Assembly (NCBI GenBank): GCA_029204225.1 | Contig: CM055095.1 | Location: forward strand, 21,805,252 to 21,869,251 | DNA from: Diphasiastrum complanatum | Taxonomy: Eukaryota; Streptophyta; Lycopodiopsida; Lycopodiales; Lycopodiaceae | Direction: 5' to 3' | Length of the DNA stretch: 64,000 bases | Part shown: positions 54,775-64,000 of the stretch, in pieces | How positions within the stretch are numbered: position 1 is the stretch's first letter | Layout: every line of letters begins with the position of its first letter | The notes under the pieces: generated by a model | Told to the model about the DNA's origin: nothing | Databases searched by the model: none | The model's input: the letters and a program-made list of their open reading frames with translations, nothing else | Translations under genes and position numbers: made by a program

Positions 54775-56359
54775 GAAACATGATATACCAGATGAAAAGT
54801 AATAAGATGAGCTGAAAAATGGAAAATGCAGTATCGGAGTCTCTAGCTGCCCAATCAACAAGTTTTCAAAGTTAGATTTGTGGGATTGAAAATATTACAC
54901 CTACCATTAAATATTTAAGGTTGGAAGATTAAACAAGATGAAAATCTATGGGTCACTCAACAATATTGAAATATCTATTAGAAGAGTACTCTTTGGGTTA
55001 AATTTTGTGATTATGAAATGAGTGAAAGTATCATCATATCCTATGTTGTTGGGTAGACCATGGTTATATCATGGTTTTTTGATCTTAGAATATAAAATAG
55101 CCAGATTATCACACATAAGGTGATTTTTTTTTCTTTTTGAGATCTATAATTATAGCTAAATCAAGCATGTAAAATTTTATATAGTTACTAATACTCTCAT
55201 TGGAAGAAAAAAGAATTAAAGCTTTCAAATAATTGGAGTAATGAGAAAATTCATATGTCCTAGAAAAAAAATATATGTAAAGGAGACATACAAATTGAAC
55301 ATAGAAATTACACTTTGGATTATGCTTCACCTTCATAAACTAACAAACTGTCAAGTGATGAGGAGTCCAACTCTATACACATTTGATTTGCAGAATGTTT
55401 TGAAAGAAAAGTGAAAAACTTGCCCTAAGTCGAAAGTTCAAGCGTACAAAACTCTTCTTGGAAAATATCAAGATGTTTTTGCTGGGAGCATGAGCAATCA
55501 AGCATCAATAATGAGGCTCACAGGTCAATTTGTATTGCCTATCTCCCCAGAGTCTGCAAGTTACAGGTGGAGGCTTAGTAATGACCATGAAGCTCACAGA
55601 TGACTCTAATAAAGGCCAAATGGATCCAAGGCCTCAAATTGCATGATCCGAAAGATAACTAACTGCAAACCCATCCAAATAGCATTCAGGTAGTTTTGAT
55701 GTGGTACATATACAACAATTGAATCTACAAGCATCAACAAAAAGGGGTACAACCGACAATACTAATTCACCATAGATGGTGGCCATCTTCAAAGAAAAAT
55801 ATATGAACTAACCTAGTAGTCCTAGAAGACTTGGAGGAAAACAAATGGTGGCATCTTTAAGAACAATCACAATCCTAGTAGACTTTGAAGAAAACAAACA
55901 TAGAGCAATGAATTGCATCCTCATTTCTACCACTCCCAATAGTAGAAAAGCAGGTAATGAACAGCCAACATGAATAGAATTGAAATGAGAGAAATAATGG
56001 CCTTAAAAACAAAACAAAAAGAAGGCTCTAAGTGAAAAAGCCATGTTCTTTCTAGGAAAATAGTTACTTAAGGAAGGATAATATGGGCCATTAACAAGCA
56101 AATTCTGGTGTGATTAGAAGGATTGAATCGAAAAAACCTAGTGAGAGAATTTTGCTGGGATTTTGTGTTCTGAGAACCAGTCCCCCTGGAGGCAATGAAG
56201 TGTATGAGTAGGACATGATACCTTTGAGGGTAGTTCCCATGCTGAGGAGCAGGTGGGAACGGCGTTCCCCCATTCCTAGGGGATAGGAACGTTTTTAAGT
56301 GCTTTCAAATTGTAGCATGTTTTGTTCGCAAATTTTTATGAATTTGATATATGACATTT
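54775..56359. other. No gene recognised
   Basis: AT-rich DNA with the second copy of the 150-bp dispersed repeat (55,534-55,680). A 60-codon minus frame at 56,091-56,273 has no features. Confidence 0.4.
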
Positions 56360-56364
56360 GTGGT

Positions 56365-56765
56365 TGTTGAAGAGTAATGCCTATTTTACCCCTTTTTTGG
56401 CTAAGCATTAGTTAAGTTGTACATAACTCATGGGGCATGTTTTAATTAAATGCATGACCCCCCCTTTTTGTTAAGTTATGTAAATTAGTGCAAGTGGCCC
56501 ACTTGGCCAAGTAGCTCACTCCCATGGTTGACACCTAGACTTTCCATGCATGTAAAGGAGGTGCTTGCCTCACAAGGGATTTGGAGGACCCACGCCCTCC
56601 TCTCTCTTACTAGCAATTCATTTCTTCTTGAGACTTTTAAGTTTGTGAGATGCTCATGCAATTCTCCTTGTGTGTGATATTTCCATAGCCAAGTTTTCTC
56701 AAGCTTTCATAGTTGATCTAGCATCTGAGTTAAGATACTCCATAGCTAGGTCTTGTAATTCTTCA
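56365..56765 (+). repeat. 5' LTR of the young Copia
   Basis: 401 bp with TG...CA ends; the promoter lies within it. No mismatch seen against the 3' copy. Confidence 0.95.
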
Positions 56766-57234
56766 TGGTATCAGAGCAGGTTGTCTAGCCTGTGAGTCTG
56801 AGAGTGAGAGAAACTTCAGTGCTTAGATTCTTGAGAAGATTCTTATCTTCTACAAGCACCTCAATCTTGAAAGAGGGAGCATTTGATCTATAGGTGTCAG
56901 ATCAGGTGGAGTCTTGCACTGTTGGTGAGCTATTGGCAAGGGGAGTGGGATGATCCAAAAACTTTCTAAATCTGGCTAAGTTTTGGAGAGTTTTTCTGGA
57001 GGAGCTTACACAAAAGTAGGGCGCACTTTCTATAGGGGCTTCTGGTTTCTGTTCCAGTGGAGCCTAGTGCTTGTGCTAGTGAGGCCACACCAAGTGGCAA
57101 AGACAAAAGCAGGAGCTGAAGGGTTGCCTTGAAGTGGCTACATACCCTAGTTTGGGGTTAAACCCTTGTTGCTGGAAGCTGTTCTTTTCTGATCTCTTTC
57201 AAGTTGAGCTTCTGTTTTAAGCACCGATTTTAGC

Positions 57235-57741
57235 ATGGCAAGTCTTGGGGAGAGTTTGCTGGGTGAATCTAGCAAACTAGATGGCACAAACTACAGAGTG
57301 TGGAAGTTCAAGATAGCCAATATCTTGATGGATAAGAATTGCTGGGAGGTCATGACAGGTACAGAACCTGTACCAACATCTGATCCTGAATTGAAGGACT
57401 ACATGAACAGGAGACATAAAGCTCATAGGATAATCAATCTTTCTGTCAAGGACAATATTATTCCTCACATTTGCAATGCAAGGGATGCAGCTGATGCTTG
57501 GACAATTCTGAAGTCTATGTTTGAAACAGTGGATTCAGCCAAGCTGGTGTATTTGCAAAACAGGTTACATACTCTCAAGATGGAAGCAGGTGCAACAATT
57601 GGTGATCATATTACAAAGGTCAAGGACCTATTGGATCAGCTTGCTTCAGTTGGAGAGAAAGTAAGTGACAGGAGTATTGTTCCCATAGTCTTGAACAGCT
57701 TGTCATTCAACTATCAAGACTGTGATGTCCCTTTCTGCTAG
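57235..57741 (+). CDS. gag: Copia gag, N-terminal part (168 aa), ended by a frame break
   Basis: The sequence starts MASLGESLLGESSKLDGTNY and carries the UBN2-type gag core: WKFKIANILMDKNCWEVMTG, RRHKAHRIINLSVKDNII, ARDAADAWTILKSMF, LQNRLHTLKMEAGATI, DLLDQLASVGEKV, then IVLNSLSFNYQD. It stops at 57,739-57,741 with an out-of-frame tail of five residues. The rest of gag, including the zinc knuckle, lies in the next frame from about 57,722. Gag builds the virus-like particle. As written, the protein would lack its nucleocapsid part. Confidence 0.9.
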   Translation: MASLGESLLGESSKLDGTNYRVWKFKIANILMDKNCWEVMTGTEPVPTSDPELKDYMNRRHKAHRIINLSVKDNIIPHICNARDAADAWTILKSMFETVDSAKLVYLQNRLHTLKMEAGATIGDHITKVKDLLDQLASVGEKVSDRSIVPIVLNSLSFNYQDCDVPFC

Positions 57742-60700
57742 GGAGAAACTCCCAACCTTTGGGGAGTTATGTGGTCTTCTTTTACAGGAGGAGATGAGAA
57801 GGAAGAATCTTTCTGAAAGGGAAGATAATCCAGAGCTTGCATTTGCTTCTAAGAAGAAGCAAAACTTTCAGAAGAAAGGCAAAGGCAAAAAGAAGAACTC
57901 AAAGCAAAGCTTGGAGCAGCAGGTGTCCAAGTTACAGGTTGGAGAGGAGTCAAGCACCAATTCCTCATCTACACCCAAGAGGAAGGGCAACTGCAACTAT
58001 TGTGGTAAGTATGGGCATTTTGCTTTTGAATGCAGGAAGAAGCAAAGTGATCAGAAGAAGGGAAAGAACCAGCAGAGTCACTTTGTTGACAAAGTTGCAG
58101 AGGAGGAGCAATCTGGTGTGCTTGAGCTATTCACCGCAGCCCTATCATCTGAATCCACATTTGGTGGATGGTACATTGATTCTGGAGCCTCAAAGCACAT
58201 GACACCTCATAGAGATTGGTTCAGCACCTATGAGGAGACAGAAGATAGCCAGCATGTTTGCCTTGGAGATAATTCTACACGTATGGTGAGGGGCAAAGGT
58301 ACAGTTGCAATACAGCTATCATCAGGTGAGGTGAAGGAAATTAAAAGTGTGTTGCATGTACCAGGGTTGGCTAAGAACTTGTTATCTGTTGGTGCCATTA
58401 CCAAACAGAACATGGTGGTAGAGTTTAATGATTCTAAATGTTTGGTAAAAGACAAAGAGAAGAACTTCAAAGTGGTAGCCAAGGGAATGCAAGAAGGAGG
58501 TCTTTACAAGCTTTTCACAACCATTCCTAGCCAAGAGGCCTTGTCTGCAAGAGATACTAATCGGGACAAGCTTTGGCATGAGAGATATGGTCATTTGAGT
58601 TACAAAAGTTTGCAAGTTTTGAACAGGCACAAAATGGTAGTAGATCTTCCTAGCATTAAGTCTTCTTCAGATACATGTGAGGCTTGTGCATTAGGGAAGC
58701 AACAGAGGAAAAAGTTTCCAAAGGAGAAAGTTACCAGGGCCAAGGGCATTCTTGAACTTGTGCATTCAGATTTATGTGGTCCCATGCAGGTCAAATCAGC
58801 AGGGGGGGCATACTATCTCATGACCTTCGTAGATGATTTCTCTCGGAAAGTATGGGTCTATTTTCTGAAACTGAAATCTGAAGCGTTCAAATACTTCAAA
58901 CAGTGGAAAGCTATGGTGGAAAACCACACAGGAAAGAGGTTAAAGACTCTCAAGTCAGATAAGGGTGGTGAGTATATTTCTGATGAGTTCAAAGATCTTT
59001 GCAAAGCATGTGGGATAAAGAGACAGTTTACTGCTCCACATACACCGCAGCAAAACGGCGTGGCTGAGCGGAAAAACAGGTCTATAGTTGAGTGTGCGAG
59101 GAGCATGCTCAAGGCAAAGGGGTTGCCAAATTCTTTTTGGGCAGAAGCGGTAGCAACTGCTGTTTTTCTATTGAATAGATGTCCAACCAAAGCAGTTGAA
59201 GGAATCACGCCAGAAGAGGCATATAGTGGCAAGAAGCCCAAAGTGGGCAGCCTTCGAGTATTTGGGTGTACAGCATATGCACATATACCAAAGGACTTGC
59301 GGAAGAAACTTGATGCAAAATCCGTAAAGTGTGTCTTTCTTGGGTATAGTGAAGGTGAGAAAGCTTATGTGCTATATGATCTCGAAAACAGGAGGAAGAT
59401 CCTAAGTCGAGATGTCATCTTTGATGAAGAGCATGCACCCAAGATACCGGAGCAGGAGAAGGAAGGAATTACTGAGTTCATACCCTTGATTGATTCCACG
59501 GATGAGGATCCTAGTCAAGAGTCCTGTAAGCCTCAAGTGCAGGAGCAACAACAGGAAATCGAACCTACTAGTTCGAGACCTCTTTTTGGCCAAGTACCAG
59601 AAGCAGAAGTTGGGGACAAACGGAAGACTAAAACAGTACCATGGGATACATGGTCACCATCCACATCACCTACTGCTAGGAAGAAGCTACCTAGGTGGTA
59701 TTGGGAAACAATCAAAGAAGGTCAAGTGATTGAAGAAGGAGAGAGCAGTGAACAGGGTGTCAGAAGATCTCTTAGGTCTCATGAGAGACAAGAGACTAAC
59801 TTTGCTCTTATGTCCACTATTCTGAATGCAGATGAGCCACAATTCTTTCACGAAGCCGTGAGAGAAAAGGTATGGCAACATGCCATGCAGGAGGAGTACG
59901 ACTCCATTGTCAAGAATGACACATGGGAGCTCACTACATTGCCAGAAGGGAAGCAACCAATAGGTTGCAAGTGGGTCTATAAGACCAAGTTTCATGCCAA
60001 TGGAACAGTGGACAAGTACAAGGCAAGGTTGGTGGCGAAAGGCTATGCTCAGCAAGAGGGGCTAGACTATGATGAGACATTCGCACCTGTTGCTAAAATG
60101 ACATCTATCAGGACCGTTTTGGCTATAGCCTCATATTTTGATTGGGATGTCCATCAAATGGATGTCAAGAGTGCCTTTCTTAGTGGGCACCTACAGGAGG
60201 AGGTTTACATGGAACAACCGCAGGGATTTGAAATAACAGGCAAGGAGAATCTGGTTTGCAGGCTTAGGAAAGCCTTGTATGGGCTCAAACAGGCGCCAAG
60301 GGCTTGGTATAGCCGAATTGATGAGTACTTTGCAAGGCAAGGGTTTGAGAAGAGTAAGTCTGATTGCAATCTTTATGTCTTCAGGGAAGGAGAAGACTTT
60401 GTGGTTGTTGTGCTCTATGTGGATGATCTACTCATCACGGGAAGCAATAAGAAGCTTATTGCTTGTGTTAAGAAGAATCTTTCTAATGAGTTTGAAATGA
60501 AAGATTTGGGTTTGCTACACTATTGCCTAGGAGTTGAAGTTTGGAAAGGAAAGCGTTGTCTTTTTATCTCACAGGCAAAGTATGCACAGAAATTATTGAA
60601 GAAGTTTAACATGCAAGAAAGCAAACCAATCAGCACACCCATGGATGCAAGCAACAAGCCATCAAAAGATGATGGTCCAGCATTTGCAGATGAGACGCTC

Positions 60701-61384
60701 TATCGTCAGTTAGTGGGCAGCCTGATTTACCTTACTACCACCAGGCCAGATATTGCTTATGCGGTTGGAATCGCAAGTCAATACATGTGTAAGCCTACCA
60801 AAGCACATTGGAAGGCAGCCAAGCGGATCCTACGATATGTGAGAGGGACAGTGACTTATGGGATTGGATACACGGATGACGGGAACCTTCAGCTGGAAGG
60901 CTATTCAGATTCTGATTGGGCAGGTGATAGAGACGATCGGAGATCGACGACAGGCTATTGCTTCAGCCTAGGTTCAGGGGCTATATCGTGGTGCAGTAAG
61001 AAGCAGCCTACTATTGCTCTATCGTCTACCGAAGCTGAGTACAGGGCGACTACGAGGTCCGCCTGTGAAGCCATTTGGTTACGCCGTCTACTTGAGGACA
61101 TGCAGATTGCTCAAGTAAGACCTACATTGTTACATTGTGATAACCAAAGCTGCATTCAGCTTGCAAGGAATCCAGTCTATCATGCACGGACAAAACATAT
61201 AGAGGTGGACCAGCATTTTATACGAGAGAAAGTGCACAGTGGGGAGATCGAGCTAGTTTATTGCGACACCAACGACCAGACAGCTGATATTTTTACTAAA
61301 CCACTTAGTAAAGATAAGTTTGAAAAGTTCAGAACTTTGTTGGGTGTCAGTTTGAATAAAATTGCCATTAAGGGGGGGTGTTGA
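57722..61384 (+). CDS. pol: Copia gag C-terminus and pol polyprotein (1220 codons)
   Basis: The frame has no ATG at its true beginning (GTG at 57,722) and joins the upstream gag by a frame change. Domains by residue: gag tail (SLSAREKLPTFGELC) 3-45; CCHC knuckle CNYCGKYGHFAFEC from 91; protease active site DSGAS, D153; integrase zinc-binding region about 290-335 (LWHERYGHLS, CEACALGK); catalytic core D350, D413, E449; RT about 720-960 with YVDD at 899-902; RNase H with SDSDWAG near 1063, SSTEAEY near 1102, and TKHIEV near 1157. All catalytic residues are kept and the frame is uninterrupted to its stop, which overlaps the LTR start. It would copy and integrate element DNA if the upstream frame break were bypassed. 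Confidence 0.93.
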   Translation: MMSLSAREKLPTFGELCGLLLQEEMRRKNLSEREDNPELAFASKKKQNFQKKGKGKKKNSKQSLEQQVSKLQVGEESSTNSSSTPKRKGNCNYCGKYGHFAFECRKKQSDQKKGKNQQSHFVDKVAEEEQSGVLELFTAALSSESTFGGWYIDSGASKHMTPHRDWFSTYEETEDSQHVCLGDNSTRMVRGKGTVAIQLSSGEVKEIKSVLHVPGLAKNLLSVGAITKQNMVVEFNDSKCLVKDKEKNFKVVAKGMQEGGLYKLFTTIPSQEALSARDTNRDKLWHERYGHLSYKSLQVLNRHKMVVDLPSIKSSSDTCEACALGKQQRKKFPKEKVTRAKGILELVHSDLCGPMQVKSAGGAYYLMTFVDDFSRKVWVYFLKLKSEAFKYFKQWKAMVENHTGKRLKTLKSDKGGEYISDEFKDLCKACGIKRQFTAPHTPQQNGVAERKNRSIVECARSMLKAKGLPNSFWAEAVATAVFLLNRCPTKAVEGITPEEAYSGKKPKVGSLRVFGCTAYAHIPKDLRKKLDAKSVKCVFLGYSEGEKAYVLYDLENRRKILSRDVIFDEEHAPKIPEQEKEGITEFIPLIDSTDEDPSQESCKPQVQEQQQEIEPTSSRPLFGQVPEAEVGDKRKTKTVPWDTWSPSTSPTARKKLPRWYWETIKEGQVIEEGESSEQGVRRSLRSHERQETNFALMSTILNADEPQFFHEAVREKVWQHAMQEEYDSIVKNDTWELTTLPEGKQPIGCKWVYKTKFHANGTVDKYKARLVAKGYAQQEGLDYDETFAPVAKMTSIRTVLAIASYFDWDVHQMDVKSAFLSGHLQEEVYMEQPQGFEITGKENLVCRLRKALYGLKQAPRAWYSRIDEYFARQGFEKSKSDCNLYVFREGEDFVVVVLYVDDLLITGSNKKLIACVKKNLSNEFEMKDLGLLHYCLGVEVWKGKRCLFISQAKYAQKLLKKFNMQESKPISTPMDASNKPSKDDGPAFADETLYRQLVGSLIYLTTTRPDIAYAVGIASQYMCKPTKAHWKAAKRILRYVRGTVTYGIGYTDDGNLQLEGYSDSDWAGDRDDRRSTTGYCFSLGSGAISWCSKKQPTIALSSTEAEYRATTRSACEAIWLRRLLEDMQIAQVRPTLLHCDNQSCIQLARNPVYHARTKHIEVDQHFIREKVHSGEIELVYCDTNDQTADIFTKPLSKDKFEKFRTLLGVSLNKIAIKGGC

Positions 61385-61779
61385 AGAGTAATGCCTATTT
61401 TACCCCTTTTTTGGCTAAGCATTAGTTAAGTTGTACATAACTCATGGGGCATGTTTTAATTAAATGCATGACCCCCCCTTTTTGTTAAGTTATGTAAATT
61501 AGTGCAAGTGGCCCACTTGGCCAAGTAGCTCACTCCCATGGTTGACACCTAGACTTTCCATGCATGTAAAGGAGGTGCTTGCCTCACAAGGGATTTGGAG
61601 GACCCACGCCCTCCTCTCTCTTACTAGCAATTCATTTCTTCTTGAGACTTTTAAGTTTGTGAGATGCTCATGCAATTCTCCTTGTGTGTGATATTTCCAT
61701 AGCCAAGTTTTCTCAAGCTTTCATAGTTGATCTAGCATCTGAGTTAAGATACTCCATAGCTAGGTCTTGTAATTCTTCA
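61379..61779 (+). repeat. 3' LTR of the young Copia
   Basis: 401 bp, appearing identical to the 5' LTR, directly after the polypurine tract and followed by the target duplication GTGGT. Confidence 0.95.
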
Positions 61780-61784
61780 GTGGT

Positions 61785-64000
61785 ATCAGGGCAATAGATG
61801 CATTTCAGATTCAAGATTGATTTAGTTTTTGTTCAATTTCCAAGTACTTAAGAATTTCAAGTTTCTTGATTATTCCTCTTGTTTGATCCACATATCTCCA
61901 ATTTGGACTCATTACTTGCAGGCTTTTTGTTGATACAAATATTGACTTGTTTTTTGGTTAGATTTCTGGTTTTTTGCAATCAACAATTAATCCTGAATTT
62001 GGACATCTTCAACAAGTAAAGAAATAGTCAATTTTAGAAAAAAAATTTTGCTCATTCCACAATTTTGATTATGTGTTTGATTTGCATCACATTTGCCACC
62101 TTTCAAGTTTCAGCAAAAATCCATTTCCACTTTGAATAGCAAGCAAGTCAATTTTGACATGCGACTTGCTACGTTATTGTTTCTGTTTATCTGCTAGCAT
62201 GTACTAACTGAAACTTGATGTTTGTGTAATCAAGCGAGTCAATTTTGACGGGTGATTTTGTGTTGCCAAAAGCTACAGATCTGTCAAAATTACCTATCAT
62301 GTCAACCTATCTGGTAAAAGCATGCAATGCTCTGATATTGTCATATACATCATTCATAAGATATGTTGTATTCAATATGGACATGCAATTGTACATTCCT
62401 TTTGTTAAAGTTTGTTCATTAACATACCATGCTCAAAGAACCAAAATTACGGAATAAACATTTTAACTCCAACTACTAGAGCTATTTGAATGTCCATTTA
62501 TTCACTTTGTGCAAAGCCCAAGATTCATGTTTATACAACTCTTATTCTAACATCTTTCAGAAATTGATCAGATTCCAAGATCAAAATTGACTTATATTGT
62601 TAATCCTGAGAGTTGACTTGAGTGGAAACATTCTAAAAGCAAAGTGCTACAAATTTGTCTCCCCTATGTTCATTCAGCATCAGTTTGCTGATTTGCAGAC
62701 CGAATTTCTTTCTTATTCCACTTCAACTATACGGATAAATACATAAGCAGTTCTAATACATTTACATTCATCTACATTGCTTATCTCAAATACATCTCAC
62801 ATATACATGGAAAAACAGTTACGGTGAATTCACACCGTAAGTCTATATACAAGATACAATTCCAAACAAGCAACTTCATGTAAGTATTACTATATTCACA
62901 CTGTGAGTTTATCATATGCAGTAGGCATAGCAACCTCAATCCAATTGATCGACAATCATCAGATTTTGGTTCAATCACTAAGCTATCCTAAGTCTATTTC
63001 TTAATTTCAAAAATCCAAAATGTCCAGATGATCTAATATATCATCAAGCTCCTAGGTATGGTACCATAACCCTCTTACTAGGAGAAGTAAGCCTACAGAT
63101 CTCACCACGTCCTGGCTCCAAATCTGATTCCTTAAAAAACTAATGCTCATCTATTTGTTGCAAGTTTCTCTAGAAATCATTCATCCGATGAAATGTTTAC
63201 AAGTTGAGCATTAACAAACCAAAGCTCAAATAAACCCTTCATTGTGACCAAAATAAATCTAGAAATCCTAATAGCTTCTAAATAGCATTGACCAGATTAT
63301 ACCTTGCACAAAGATTTATAAAAAAATGTCATATGATGCTCAAGGTCCATCTATTAGGCAAGATATATTTGTTTTCATAGTGATATCCAAAAATTATGTA
63401 GTTAATACAAATGCCTAAACCCCATCTTCTTGTTGAGGAAAAAGTGTACACCATTTTAAATTACATGATCCAATATATCATTGTCTGCGATTATTTGAAG
63501 ATCAACAATCTGATCAATCATCTCTTGGCTTACCAAAGCGATTGGTTTCAGATAAATGGACCGCGCAACTAAGGTCTGCCATAGGATTGTCAGTCCTTTT
63601 AGATGACCTATGCATGAAGGAACTACCTGTCAAAAAATCAATTCATTCCCTAAAGTTTGCATTATCCGTTACTCACAGTCAGGTAATTGATATTACAATT
63701 CCTAAAAGATTGGAGATTCACTATAATCCAAAGCACATTTCGTTATGCATATAGAACTTCAAATAAATGATATCAAAAGGGTATTCCTTATTGCCGAAGA
63801 AAATATATAGAGAATCATATGAAATACAGTTAGAACGGACTAACCACTCACTATCCACAAAATTTATTAAGAGATTCATTGGATGCCCTTCTTGATCTGA
63901 AGTCTGAATTTCCGAAGACTCCACCATATTAAATTGATAACTTAATCAAACAAACAACTTCACAGTAATCAAGGAAATCATAATTTGATTCACAGTCCAA
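61785..64000. other. AT-rich flank, no gene recognised
   Basis: The sequence continues from the Copia target. ATCAGGGC directly after the target duplication makes a near-perfect primer site together with it. Short frames such as 63,542-63,754 (plus) and 63,721-63,927 (minus) show no family features, and no thioredoxin 5' exon could be recognised. Confidence 0.4.

Larger units (their letters stand above)
56365..61779 (+). mobile_element. Young full-length Copia retrotransposon
   Basis: 401-bp LTRs at 56,365-56,765 and 61,379-61,779 start TGTTGAAGAG, end TTCTTCA, and look identical by eye over their length. A perfect 5-bp target duplication, GTGGT, flanks it (56,360-56,364 and 61,780-61,784). 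The initiator-Met primer site TGGTATCAGAGC (56,766-56,777) abuts the 5' LTR, and a polypurine tract AGGGGGGG (61,371-61,378) abuts the 3' LTR. Domain order protease-integrase-RT-RNase H identifies Copia. Identical LTRs imply a very recent insertion. Confidence 0.97.

Noticed and set aside
59402-59593. Antisense frames within the young Copia
   Set aside because: Shadows of the pol frame.

Overview
The window is nuclear DNA of a land plant with a large, repeat-dominated genome. Evidence: a LysM-kinase-like (LYK) cytoplasmic kinase, an intron-containing plastid-type WCRKC thioredoxin gene, plant Copia/Gypsy retrotransposons primed by initiator tRNA-Met, CACTA and Helitron debris, and a Penelope-like element (PLE). 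PLEs are uncommon in flowering plants, so a fern, lycophyte, conifer or bryophyte is my weak inference; nothing seen fixes the species.

Layout. 0-3.5 kb: an intronless minus-strand LYK-like kinase reading frame that has lost its catalytic residues, with an ACGT-core-rich upstream region holding a perfect 10-bp G-box palindrome. 3.5-7.4 kb: a truncated LTR element (LTR, primer site, gag stub), a CACTA DUF4216 fragment, and a Copia LTR. 8.5-11 kb: a decayed multi-exon CACTA-like gene followed by an array of short palindromes. 14.7-17 kb: a broken minus-strand Gypsy-like gag. 18-21 kb: a Helitron fragment, then a 1.5-kb island of TCGAA-rich short repeats. 21.8-22.4 kb: a 251-bp tandem repeat. 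23.1-30.8 kb: a decayed PLE (minus strand) lying between two long direct repeats. 33.4-45.7 kb: nested Gypsy and Copia pieces. One Copia (38,646-43,142, 5-bp target duplication) sits inside a Gypsy gag-protease and carries its own gag half inverted. 49.8-53.2 kb: 3' exons of the WCRKC thioredoxin gene on the minus strand, with a TE-loaded 2.65-kb intron. 56.4-61.8 kb: a young full-length Copia with LTRs that look identical and a perfect target duplication, but a frame break inside gag. The rest is AT-rich DNA with no gene that I can see.

The only two host genes I can support are the kinase and the thioredoxin; I see no functional link between them. The long (GA/CT)n tracts (at least fourteen of about 40-190 bp) and the mobile elements dominate the sequence. 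The most interesting structures are the PLE with its flanking direct repeats, the internally inverted Copia, the two clusters of TGTCCA-loop-TGGACA palindromes, and a Copia LTR family that carries a primer-binding-site copy inside the LTR itself.
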